Assembly (NCBI GenBank): GCA_946056785.1
Contig: CAMGKS010000046.1
Location: 1-9,123 of the forward strand
Direction: 5' to 3'
DNA from: an uncultured Clostridia bacterium
GTDB taxonomy: Bacteria > Bacillota > Clostridia > Christensenellales > CAG-917
Length of the DNA: 9,123 bases
The notes beneath the pieces were generated by a model that had not been told where the DNA came from, did not search any database, and saw only the letters and a program-made list of their open reading frames with translations. Below are positions 1 through 6,692 of this stretch, in pieces. Both the position numbers and the translations under genes were made by a program. How positions within the stretch are numbered: the stretch's first letter is position 1; every line of letters begins with the position of its first letter.

Positions 1-2
1 TC

Positions 3-89
3 AATTTTACAGACCGCTTCCGCGAGGATGTTATTGAGCGTTTTATAAACGCCTGCCTCTTTCAGATTACTTACTTTCAGATTACTTAA
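3..89 (+). CDS. possible C-terminal tail of a convergent gene (partial)
   Basis: An open frame enters from the left edge and stops at TAA 87-89, giving 28 residues that begin NFTDRFREDVIERFINAC and end in a small repeat (FQITYFQIT) produced by the 15-bp duplication at 59-88. I do not recognise the protein. In favour of a real gene end: it would converge on murA, and a short hairpin with a T-run follows 19 bp after the stop. Against it: the piece is very short, and the opposite strand is also open here (reading NLKEAGVYKTLNNILAEAVC toward position 1) but with a TGA just upstream and no ATG, GTG or TTG start. The call is tentative and the function unknown. Confidence 0.25.
   Translation, partial: NFTDRFREDVIERFINACLFQITYFQIT
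59..88. repeat. exact 15-bp tandem duplication
   Basis: CTTTCAGATTACTTA occurs twice back to back (59-73 and 74-88) with no mismatch. The length is a multiple of three, so any frame through it stays open and gains five residues. It looks like a recent slippage duplication. Confidence 0.85.
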
Positions 90-107
90 TCATTATAATA
101 TATATTT

Positions 108-130
108 ATGGAACATTCCATCTTTTTTTT
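108..130 (+). terminator. weak intrinsic terminator, plus strand
   Basis: ATGGA (108-112) and TCCAT (117-121) form a 5-bp stem around a 4-nt loop, followed by C and eight T (123-130). The stem is short and only two of its five pairs are G-C, so termination would be modest. Its place just after the stop at 87-89 suits the end of a plus-strand gene. Two more T-runs follow (145-153 and 165-170). Confidence 0.35.
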
Positions 131-190
131 GTAATTACGACTACTTTTTTTTTGCGACCGGCTCTTTTTTACAAAACTTATAGGACTTCT

Positions 191-212
191 AAAAACCGCA
201 ATTAAAATCGGC
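191..212 (-). terminator. possible weak terminator downstream of murA
   Basis: Read on the minus strand, GCCG (212-209) can pair with CGGT (198-195, one G-U pair) around a 10-nt loop, and a T-run ends at 191. It lies about 40 bp past the murA stop. An overlapping alternative stem pairs AATTAA (200-205) with TTAATT (214-219). Both are weak. The main support is position: no gene continues on the minus strand directly after murA. Confidence 0.3.
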
Positions 213-252
213 GTTAATTTTTTAGCCATACCGCAAGCATAACGATAAATAA

Positions 253-1506
253 TCAATCGGACTTCCTTAAAACGGGAATTCCCAACTCAGCGAGAGTTTC
301 GTCAAGCCTTTCATAGCCTCTGTCGATCAATTCTACGCCGTAAACCCTTGTCTTTCCGGCGGCAAACGCTCCTGCCATAGTCAGAGCGGCACCGCCCCTT
401 AAATCGCTTGCTTTGACCGTAGTGCCGTTTAAATTTGCCACTCCGTCAATGATTGCCAAATTGCCCGCAATATCGATCATTGCTCCCATAAGTTTCAACT
501 GAGAAGCTGTAAGAAACCTGTTTTCAAATACGTTTTCCTTAATCACTGTTCTGCCGTCGCAAACGGTAGCAAGCGCCATAAACTGAGCCTGTAAATCGGT
601 AGGAAACCCCGGATAAGGTTTTGTTTCGATTTCTCCCAAACCTACGGGCATTCCCAATCCGTCCATTTTTACTATTCCGTAACGTTCGGTGATTTTTAAA
701 GTTTCCGATCTTAACGCTTGCGAATAACTTTTGGAAAGTTCGTAAGGAAAGTTTCTGATTTCCAATTCGCCGCCAAGCATGGCACAAGCCGCCATGAGTG
801 TACCTCCGACGATTCTGTCGGGACACGGTTCAAAGACTACTCCGCTAAGAGAATCGACGCCCGTTATACGCAATCTACGCTCGGCGATTTCTTCTATATC
901 CGCTCCCATGAGCCTTAACATAGATATTAAATCGTTAATTTCAGGTTCAAGCGCAACGTTGGATATCTCCGTTTCGCCGTCCGCTAAAACAGCCGCCATA
1001 ATAAGCGTTTCCGTAGCTCCGACCGACGGATATTTCAAATCGATCTTCGCTCCTTGCAAACGCTTTGCATGGCAAAGCATATATTCGTCGCCCTCATCGA
1101 TTTTCGTACCCATTTTTTTTAAGTTGTCTATATGTAAATCTATCTTCCGCTTTCCTATTTTACAACCGCCGGGATATGCCGAAACAACCCGTCCGCATCG
1201 GGATAAAATCGGAGCTAACAAAAAAATAGACGCTCTCATTTTTTCCGCATATTCGTCCGAAACGTACGGATCACGTATCTTGCCGTATGAAATTATGCTT
1301 CGCCCGTCACGCAAACAATTTCTGCCGAGTGACCTTAACAATTCGACCATCATATCGACGTCGGAAATATAAGGACAGTTTCTCAAAATGACTTCGTCGT
1401 CTGTAAGCAACGACGCCGCCAAAAGAGGCAAAACGGAATTTTTTGCCCCGACCAATTCAACACTGCCAAACATCTTTTTTCCGCCGCTTATTTCAAAATA
1501 CTCCAT
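253..1506 (-). CDS. murA: UDP-N-acetylglucosamine 1-carboxyvinyltransferase (MurA)
   Basis: Cytoplasmic enolpyruvyl transferase that transfers enolpyruvate from PEP to the 3'-OH of UDP-GlcNAc, the first committed step of peptidoglycan synthesis. The 417-residue length is normal for the family. Visible active-site residues are K22-N23 in GAKNS, R91, the nucleophile Cys115 in the PGGCKIG loop, R120, D304 in YPGFPTDLQAQF, R370 in DLRGGAAL and R396 in IDRGYER. Because the catalytic residue is Cys, the enzyme is expected to be sensitive to fosfomycin (known for the family). The ATG at 1506 has a GAGGAG ribosome site (1517-1512) 5 nt upstream. It starts 15 bp after the ftsW stop, so it is probably cotranscribed, and it is the last gene of the block. 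Low-GC Gram-positives often carry two copies (MurA1 and MurA2/MurZ); which one this is cannot be told from one sequence. Confidence 0.97.
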   Translation of the reverse strand: MEYFEISGGKKMFGSVELVGAKNSVLPLLAASLLTDDEVILRNCPYISDVDMMVELLRSLGRNCLRDGRSIISYGKIRDPYVSDEYAEKMRASIFLLAPILSRCGRVVSAYPGGCKIGKRKIDLHIDNLKKMGTKIDEGDEYMLCHAKRLQGAKIDLKYPSVGATETLIMAAVLADGETEISNVALEPEINDLISMLRLMGADIEEIAERRLRITGVDSLSGVVFEPCPDRIVGGTLMAACAMLGGELEIRNFPYELSKSYSQALRSETLKITERYGIVKMDGLGMPVGLGEIETKPYPGFPTDLQAQFMALATVCDGRTVIKENVFENRFLTASQLKLMGAMIDIAGNLAIIDGVANLNGTTVKASDLRGGAALTMAGAFAAGKTRVYGVELIDRGYERLDETLAELGIPVLRKSD

Positions 1507-1521
1507 ATTTGCTCCTCGTTA

Positions 1522-2874
1522 TCATTGTATGGAGCTTAAAAACTTTTCGTGCTTTTGTCTTGAAACGTTAAGCAACAGTCCGCTTGCCATAAAATAAGCC
1601 ACCACCGAACTGCCGCCGGCACTTATAAACGGCAGCGGCAATCCCGTCGGAGGTATTGCTCCGCTCACAACGGCAACGTTTATTATCGTCTGAACGGCAA
1701 TCATTGCGGAAATTCCCGCCGCTAAATACGTGCTGAATCGGTTTTTTGCATTTAAACTTATTTTTATCCCCCTTATCAAAAGGAATATAAACAACAATAT
1801 TACGATTATACATCCGAACAATCCCGTTTCCTCTCCGATTATCGAAAATATAAAGTCAGATTCGGCAAAAGGCAAAAACAAATACTTTTGCCTGCTGCAA
1901 AATAATCCGACTCCGAAAAGTCCGCCGCTTCCCAATGCATAATATGATTGAATAAGCTGATAACCTTCTCCTAACGGCGACGAAAACGGATCCAAAAAAG
2001 CCGACAATCGGCTTAGACGATACGGCTCTATTATGATTAAAATTATTCCGCAAATTATAGCCGGAACGATTATTAAAAGCAAATGCCGAATTTTTGCTCC
2101 CGCAAAAAACAACATCGAAAACACGACTGTGAACACGCAAACGGTAACGGACATATTAGGTTCGAGCATAAGCAAAAGACAAACGGATAAACCGCCTAAA
2201 AGCGGTACCGCCATCGTATGAAATTTGTCTGCTCCGTATACGGCAGTCTGTGCCGCAACAAAAATTACGAGTCCGAATTTTGCAAACTCGGAAGGTTGTA
2301 TCGTTGAAAAGCCTAAATTTATCCATCTCTTTGCCCCATAACTTTCAACGCCTATGACGGGAATAAAAACTAATGCAAGTATAGCAAGGCTAAGACCCAA
2401 TACCAAAAATCTTAACTTGATTAAAAAATCGATTTTTATGTAAGTCAAAGCAAGCATAACGATAAAACCGACTCCAACGGCTACGGCTTGCGTTTTCACG
2501 TATTTAAACGCATCGTTAAATTCGACCTCTCCCGAATAGCAAGACGCCGAATATATAAAAATCAAACCCAAAACTCCGAGAATTATAACGACTAAAAAAG
2601 TTGGCAGGTCAAAATCTATTTTTCCTGCCGCCATACTGATTTTTCCCGCATACTTTATAAGTTTTTTATGCCTTAATGCTCTAAATTCCAATCTCTTTTT
2701 TTCGTTAAGTTTTTCCCTTTCAAGTCTTTTTTGCTTTCTCAATTCGGCAATTTCTTTACGGCTTAATTTTGAGTCGTTTAGGTCGCCGTTTAAGCGATTT
2801 TTACGCAAACGGTAATTACGGTTACCGTCCGTTTTTTCTCTTTCTTTACTTGATACAACTAAAAATTCCGTCAT
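1522..2874 (-). CDS. ftsW: FtsW/SpoVE-type SEDS peptidoglycan glycosyltransferase
   Basis: Polytopic membrane protein of the SEDS family that polymerises lipid II into glycan strands together with a class B PBP. At 450 residues it is longer than the usual 370-410 because of a charged cytosolic N-terminal tail: residues 1-85 are rich in Lys, Arg and Glu, and about 38-75 look helical or coiled-coil. About ten membrane segments follow from residue 92. Family motifs are GAKRWINLG (180-188), IQPSEFAK (192-199), LGEGYQLIQS (301-310), SDFIFSIIGEE (339-349) with D340 at the position of the catalytic Asp (E. coli FtsW D297), and GLPLPFISAGGSS (411-423). The DP before G.GYQ in many relatives is SP here (S299-P300). 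The start is ATG 2874 with a weak GGTG site, 17 bp after murD. FtsW is preferred over RodA because of its neighbours; the sequence alone cannot separate vegetative FtsW from sporulation SpoVE. Confidence 0.93.
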   Translation of the reverse strand: MTEFLVVSSKEREKTDGNRNYRLRKNRLNGDLNDSKLSRKEIAELRKQKRLEREKLNEKKRLEFRALRHKKLIKYAGKISMAAGKIDFDLPTFLVVIILGVLGLIFIYSASCYSGEVEFNDAFKYVKTQAVAVGVGFIVMLALTYIKIDFLIKLRFLVLGLSLAILALVFIPVIGVESYGAKRWINLGFSTIQPSEFAKFGLVIFVAAQTAVYGADKFHTMAVPLLGGLSVCLLLMLEPNMSVTVCVFTVVFSMLFFAGAKIRHLLLIIVPAIICGIILIIIEPYRLSRLSAFLDPFSSPLGEGYQLIQSYYALGSGGLFGVGLFCSRQKYLFLPFAESDFIFSIIGEETGLFGCIIVILLFIFLLIRGIKISLNAKNRFSTYLAAGISAMIAVQTIINVAVVSGAIPPTGLPLPFISAGGSSVVAYFMASGLLLNVSRQKHEKFLSSIQ

Positions 2875-2891
2875 AGTTTCACCGTTAATTT

Positions 2892-4181
2892 TTACAGTTT
2901 GTCGACTATTTCTTTAAATTTGTCGCCTCTTTCCGCATATCCTGAAAATCTGTCGAAACTTTTCGACGCAGGAGAAAACAAGATGTTTCTTTCATCACCT
3001 TCATAAGCTAATTCGACGCAATTTTCAAGCGACGGACATTCCGTAATTTCACGATAGCCGCAAAGCCTTGCCGCATGCAAAATGCTTTTCGCATTTTCGC
3101 CGCAAACGAGAATTCTTTTAATTTTTTTGCCTATATGCTCGAACAATTCCGGAAATTCTTCTCCTTTATCGCTTCCGCCGAGAATCAACACGGTATCGTC
3201 GGTAACTCCTTCGATTGCGGAAATCGTAGCGCTGATATTTGTAGCTTTGCTGTCGTCAAAAATCGATTTTCCGTTTTTCACTCCAACAAGTTCTACCCTG
3301 TGCGGCGGTTTTTTAAATTCAGATACCGCTTTCTCTATTACTGAATTCTCGATTTTTCTGATTTTTGCAACGCATACGGCGGCAAGCAGATTTTCAAGCT
3401 CTCTGCCTTTAAACGGCGAAACGGAAATTTTCAGCACTTCTTCGCCCTTAAAAAATACGCTTTCTCCTTTCAGATAAGCTCCGTCGCATACTTCTGAAAT
3501 CGAAAAAGGAACTACGGTGCAATTTGCACGTTTTATTAATGCGGCAACTCGTTCGTCAGAAAGGTTTGCGACAAGAAAATCTCCCTCTCCCTGTTTTGCA
3601 AATATACGGCTTTTAAGCTCTTCATAACACTCAATCGTCTTATGCCTGTCTAAATGATCCGGTTCGATATTAAGCAATACGGAAATTTCGGGAGAAAAGT
3701 TTTTCACTCCCTCCAACTGAAACGAACTTACTTCGACAACGGCGACGTCGCCCGTTTTCAACTTGTCGGACACTTCGCAAAAAGGCGTTCCTATATTGCC
3801 CAATTCAAAGGACGTTACTCCGCTTTCTGAAATTATCTTGTTTATCAATTTTGTGGTTGTGGTTTTTCCGTTTGTACCCGTTACGGCAATTACGTCTCCG
3901 TAGCACGTTTCATATCCCAATTCGATTTCCGAAATAACGGGAACACCGCTGAGTTTCAACTCTAATACTTCAGATTTCAGACTGCTTACGGCAGGCGAAA
4001 TTACGACGATATCGATATTTTTGAAGTCTTCCGCCCATTCTTCGAATATAAGATAATCTTTTTTTGAATAGTCGTCGTCGTAAACTTTTACGTTCGCACC
4101 TCTTCTGTTCAACAATTTTGCAGCGGCTTTTCCGCTTTTGCCATAGCCGTAAATCAACACGTTCTTTCCGTTAAATATCAT
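2892..4181 (-). CDS. murD: UDP-N-acetylmuramoyl-L-alanine:D-glutamate ligase (MurD)
   Basis: Cytoplasmic ATP-dependent Mur ligase that adds D-Glu to UDP-MurNAc-L-Ala. From the chosen start it has 429 residues, close to the family norm of about 450. The N-terminal nucleotide-like fold carries GYGKSGKAAAKLL (12-24). The central ATPase domain has the P-loop TGTNGKTTTT (101-110), ELGNIGTPF (127-134), EVSSFQLEG (150-158) and NIEPDHLDRH (171-180). K190 sits where the carbamylated Lys is expected. The C-terminal domain has FDDSKATN (308-315), GGSDKG (335-340) and SPASKSFDRFSGYAERG (403-419). The start is ATG 4181: it overlaps the mraY stop as ATGA and has a GAGG site (4190-4187) 5 nt upstream. A longer frame from TTG 4241 would add 20 residues before the conserved fold and lie inside mraY. 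Translational coupling to mraY is likely. Confidence 0.97.
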   Translation of the reverse strand: MIFNGKNVLIYGYGKSGKAAAKLLNRRGANVKVYDDDYSKKDYLIFEEWAEDFKNIDIVVISPAVSSLKSEVLELKLSGVPVISEIELGYETCYGDVIAVTGTNGKTTTTKLINKIISESGVTSFELGNIGTPFCEVSDKLKTGDVAVVEVSSFQLEGVKNFSPEISVLLNIEPDHLDRHKTIECYEELKSRIFAKQGEGDFLVANLSDERVAALIKRANCTVVPFSISEVCDGAYLKGESVFFKGEEVLKISVSPFKGRELENLLAAVCVAKIRKIENSVIEKAVSEFKKPPHRVELVGVKNGKSIFDDSKATNISATISAIEGVTDDTVLILGGSDKGEEFPELFEHIGKKIKRILVCGENAKSILHAARLCGYREITECPSLENCVELAYEGDERNILFSPASKSFDRFSGYAERGDKFKEIVDKL

Positions 4182-5182
4182 AATAACCTCGCTGCGATAA
4201 TCGCTAAAATACCGCCTATTACGCTGATTGAAAAATAACAAGCGGTAATTTTGCTTTCTTTAAAACCTTTTAACTCAAAATGATGATGCAAAGGCGCCAT
4301 AAGAAATATCCGTTTCTTTTTAATTTTAAATATAAACACCTGCAATATTACAGATATGCAGCTCACCACAAACATTATGCCTGCGAAAACGATTAAAAAC
4401 GGTTGTCTTGAAAAAACGGCAACCGTTGCCGCTCCTGCCCCCAATGCAAGCGAGCCGGTATCCCCCATCATTATCGACGAGGGATAAGAGTTGTAGCATA
4501 CGTATGCCAATAACCCGCCTAAAAACGAAGCGGAAGTTATGCACAACCCGAACAGTTCCTTTGCGTAATCTACGTCGCCGCCGTTTAAAGCGTCGGCGTA
4601 ATATCCGCACAGAATCACCGTAAAAGCCATAAAGTATGCAATCGATACGTATCCTGCCAAGCCGTCCAGTCCGTCCGTCAAATTCACGCCGTTTGTAACG
4701 GCAATATAGATAAGGGCTACGAAAGGAACGATAAACCACCCCATATCGAATTCGGCGAAAGTAAACGGTAATTTTATCGAACTGCCGATAAAATCGTTGT
4801 TAAAACAAAAAAAGCCTAAAATTATTGCCGCCCCAACCTGACCTATTATTTTCTGATAAGGCTTTAAGCCTAAATTACGCTTATACCGAATCTTGATAAA
4901 ATCGTCAAGAAATCCGACAACTGCATAACTTAACGTTGCCATCGACGACACCAATGAAAACGTAGAATAGAATATAAGCGGAAAAACCACGGCTGGGATA
5001 ACAAAAATCCAACCGCCCATTGTCGGGGTACCCGTTTTGTTTTCATGCTGTTTTACATAACCTAATACGGTTTGTTCCGCTTTGCGTTTTGTGAGTATTT
5101 TTTTAAGCAACGGAGCCAGACACAATGCCGTTATAAAAGACAACACTATGAATAAAAGCATCCATAAGTTACTCCGAGTCAT
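4178..5182 (-). CDS. mraY: phospho-N-acetylmuramoyl-pentapeptide transferase (MraY)
   Basis: Integral membrane enzyme that moves phospho-MurNAc-peptide from UDP to undecaprenyl phosphate, making lipid I. The 334 residues with about ten hydrophobic segments fit the family. Diagnostic motifs are GTPTMGG (51-57), FLDDFIKI (91-98) with the Asp pair D93-D94, NGVNLTDGLDGLAG (164-177), MGDTGSLALG (239-248) with D241, and the HHHFELKG loop (299-306). ATG 5182 overlaps the murE stop as ATGA and follows a strong AGAGGAG site; the stop in turn overlaps the murD start in the same way. In most bacteria murF lies immediately upstream of mraY, but here murE abuts it directly, so the usual MurF product must come from another locus. 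Confidence 0.97.
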   Translation of the reverse strand: MTRSNLWMLLFIVLSFITALCLAPLLKKILTKRKAEQTVLGYVKQHENKTGTPTMGGWIFVIPAVVFPLIFYSTFSLVSSMATLSYAVVGFLDDFIKIRYKRNLGLKPYQKIIGQVGAAIILGFFCFNNDFIGSSIKLPFTFAEFDMGWFIVPFVALIYIAVTNGVNLTDGLDGLAGYVSIAYFMAFTVILCGYYADALNGGDVDYAKELFGLCITSASFLGGLLAYVCYNSYPSSIMMGDTGSLALGAGAATVAVFSRQPFLIVFAGIMFVVSCISVILQVFIFKIKKKRIFLMAPLHHHFELKGFKESKITACYFSISVIGGILAIIAARLL

Positions 5183-6600
5183 CTTTTTGCTCCTCTTTTT
5201 ATTACCGTTTCCAAATCACTGTAAGGAATTTTCTTTCCTTTGATTTCCATATAGTTTTCCGCCCCTTTTCCCGCAATAACCACGGTATCGCCTTCAGTCA
5301 TTTCGTTCAAAGCAAAAGAAATAGCTTCCGTTCGGTTTTCAATCTGCTTAGGAGTTTTTACAGCCCCTGAGGCAATATCGGAAATGATTTTGTCGGGATT
5401 TTCGCTTCTCGGATTATCGCTTGTCAGAATAACGAAATCTGACAGTTCTGAAGCTATTTTGCCCATAATTTTACGTTTGGAAACGTCACGGTCGCCACCG
5501 CATCCGAATACGGTAATAAGGCGAGATTTTGTTATCGTCCTTGCGGTTTTTAAAAGGTTTTCAAGGCCGTCGGGAGTATGCGCATAATCGATTACGATAA
5601 ACCCCTTTCCGTTTTTAAGCACGTTAAACCTGCCGTCGATAGGTTTGAGCTTTCTTATCCCCTTTTTGATTGTAGCCGTATCTATGCCTAAAGAACTAGC
5701 ACAAACCATTGCCGCCAAAAGGTTGTACACGTTAAAAACTCCGTAAAGAGGCGACTTTACCTCAAAAACCTCATCGAAAACGTTAACTACAAAAGTCGTT
5801 CCGTCAAAATCAGGATATACGTCTATTGCAAACACGTCGCTCGGCTCATATAAGCCGTATGTAATAACCGGAACGTTTATATTGCCGACAAGTTTTCGTC
5901 CCGTTTCGTCGTCAACGTTAACTACCGCCATAGCTACGTTGTTTTTAAAAAAGGATAATTTTACGTCGGAATATTCTTTAAACGTTTTGAAAAAATCGAG
6001 ATGGTCCTGCGAAACGTTGGTAAATATCGCTATATCCGATTTGATGCCATACAGTTTATCGAAATATATAGCATGAGCGGACGCTTCGGCAATAACCACT
6101 TCAACGGCTCTCGTCTTCATAAGCTGCAATATTTTGTTCAACTCGTAAGGGTCGGGAGTAGTCAAAGACTCCCCGATCTTCTCTTCCCCTACGTAATGCC
6201 CCAAAGTTCCTATCGTTCCGGTAGCTATTCCCGCCGTACGCAAAAGGCTTGCAAGAATATGAGCCGTCGAAGTTTTTCCGTTTGTCCCAACGACAGAAAT
6301 AAATTTCATATCTTTTGAAGGATTTCCGAAAAAGTTTTGACATGCGACGCTGTACGCTTTTCTCGTATCTTTCACAAGCACGTACGGAGCATTCACCGGC
6401 TTTTTTACGATAAAGCAAGCTGCTACGTCTTTAAGTTTTTCGGCAAAAATATGGCCGTCTGTTTTTGTTCCTTCGAGACAAATAAACAAGTCGCCTTTTT
6501 TAGCTTTATCGCTTGACGTGCATATATCGTCTATTTGTATATCCTTATCGACCTTCCATTCGACAACTTCGATTCCGTTAAGTAAATCAGATAATTTCAT
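5179..6600 (-). CDS. murE: UDP-N-acetylmuramoyl-tripeptide synthetase (MurE), probably meso-DAP-adding
   Basis: Cytoplasmic Mur ligase that adds the third residue to UDP-MurNAc-L-Ala-D-Glu using ATP. It has 473 residues from the chosen start. The N-terminal domain covers about 1-95. The P-loop VGTNGKTS is at 104-111, TTPDPYEL at 147-154, K214 at the carbamylated-Lys position, HTPDGLENLL at 341-350, FGCGGDRDVSKR at 365-376 and DNPRSENP at 395-402. DNPR is the motif usually tied to meso-diaminopimelate, with exceptions known, so the substrate is inferred. Two motifs differ from the common form: EASAHAI (172-178) instead of EVSSHAL, and GKGAE (444-448) instead of GKGHE, though the flanking Gly and Glu are kept. 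ATG 6600 is preferred over an in-frame TTG at 6612 because a GGAGGA site (6610-6605) lies 4 nt before it. Transcription probably starts at the promoter at 6634-6662. Confidence 0.96.
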   Translation of the reverse strand: MKLSDLLNGIEVVEWKVDKDIQIDDICTSSDKAKKGDLFICLEGTKTDGHIFAEKLKDVAACFIVKKPVNAPYVLVKDTRKAYSVACQNFFGNPSKDMKFISVVGTNGKTSTAHILASLLRTAGIATGTIGTLGHYVGEEKIGESLTTPDPYELNKILQLMKTRAVEVVIAEASAHAIYFDKLYGIKSDIAIFTNVSQDHLDFFKTFKEYSDVKLSFFKNNVAMAVVNVDDETGRKLVGNINVPVITYGLYEPSDVFAIDVYPDFDGTTFVVNVFDEVFEVKSPLYGVFNVYNLLAAMVCASSLGIDTATIKKGIRKLKPIDGRFNVLKNGKGFIVIDYAHTPDGLENLLKTARTITKSRLITVFGCGGDRDVSKRKIMGKIASELSDFVILTSDNPRSENPDKIISDIASGAVKTPKQIENRTEAISFALNEMTEGDTVVIAGKGAENYMEIKGKKIPYSDLETVIKRGAKR

Positions 6601-6604
6601 ACAA

Positions 6605-6610
6605 TCCTCC
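6605..6610 (-). promoter_or_regulatory. ribosome binding site that sets the murE start
   Basis: GGAGGA on the minus strand, 4 nt before ATG 6600. It lies just inside the longer frame that begins at TTG 6612, so it argues for the shorter protein. Confidence 0.8.
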
Positions 6611-6612
6611 AA

Positions 6613-6641
6613 ACTACTATTTGATGTTAGAATATAGTAGT
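6613..6641. promoter_or_regulatory. inverted repeat overlapping the murE promoter (possible operator)
   Basis: ACTACTAT (6613-6620) and ATAGTAGT (6634-6641) are perfect 8-bp inverted arms separated by 13 bp. The right-hand arm covers the -10 box at 6634-6639, and the other arm lies just downstream of the expected start of transcription. Since the -10 arm would not be transcribed, this fits a DNA site for a dimeric regulator better than an RNA hairpin. No regulator is known from the sequence, and chance occurrence in AT-rich DNA is possible. Confidence 0.5.
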
Positions 6642-6662
6642 ATCGGAAAAAATCGCTGTCAA
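6634..6662 (-). promoter_or_regulatory. sigma-A-type promoter for murE-mraY-murD-ftsW-murA
   Basis: On the minus strand a perfect -35 TTGACA (6662-6657) is followed by a 17-bp spacer and TACTAT (6639-6634), which matches 4 of 6 bases of the -10 consensus. Transcription would start near 6627. It lies in the only real gap of the gene block, between pbp and murE, and the distal five genes have no other evident promoter between them. No clear terminator precedes it, so readthrough from pbp probably also contributes. Confidence 0.7.
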
Positions 6663-6692
6663 TAGAGTCGCAAAAGAAGTCAAAACGCTCTT

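Noticed and set aside
1..88. Minus-strand frame reading NLKEAGVYKTLNNILAEAVC at the left edge
   Set aside because: It has a TGA directly upstream and no ATG, GTG or TTG start, although a TATAAT-like sequence precedes it. It cannot be excluded as a gene remnant but is too short to call.
779..1372. 197-codon open frame on the plus strand
   Set aside because: It is entirely antisense to murA, whose active-site residues are all intact. The translation has low-complexity Ser/Ile composition and no family features.
1960..1990. Loss of the catalytic Asp in FtsW, since DP before G.GYQ is SP
   Set aside because: Counting against E. coli FtsW places the catalytic Asp in the TDFIF motif, which is present here as SDFIF (D340). 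The SP change is only a lesser variant.
1856..2140. 94-codon minus-strand frame, and similar out-of-frame minus-strand frames within mraY (4326-4739) and murE (6101-6418)
   Set aside because: They overlap confirmed genes in another frame and have skewed Arg/Phe/Tyr-rich compositions typical of frame shadows.
3082..3477. 131-codon open frame on the plus strand
   Set aside because: It lies antisense to the conserved C-terminal domain of murD and shows no recognisable motif.
4182..4241. TTG start giving MurD 20 extra residues
   Set aside because: The extension is inside mraY, precedes the normal start of the fold, and ATG 4181 has its own GAGG site and an ATGA overlap.
6663..6692. Terminator between pbp and murE
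   Set aside because: AGAG and CTCT can pair with a bulged stem, but no T-run follows on the minus strand.
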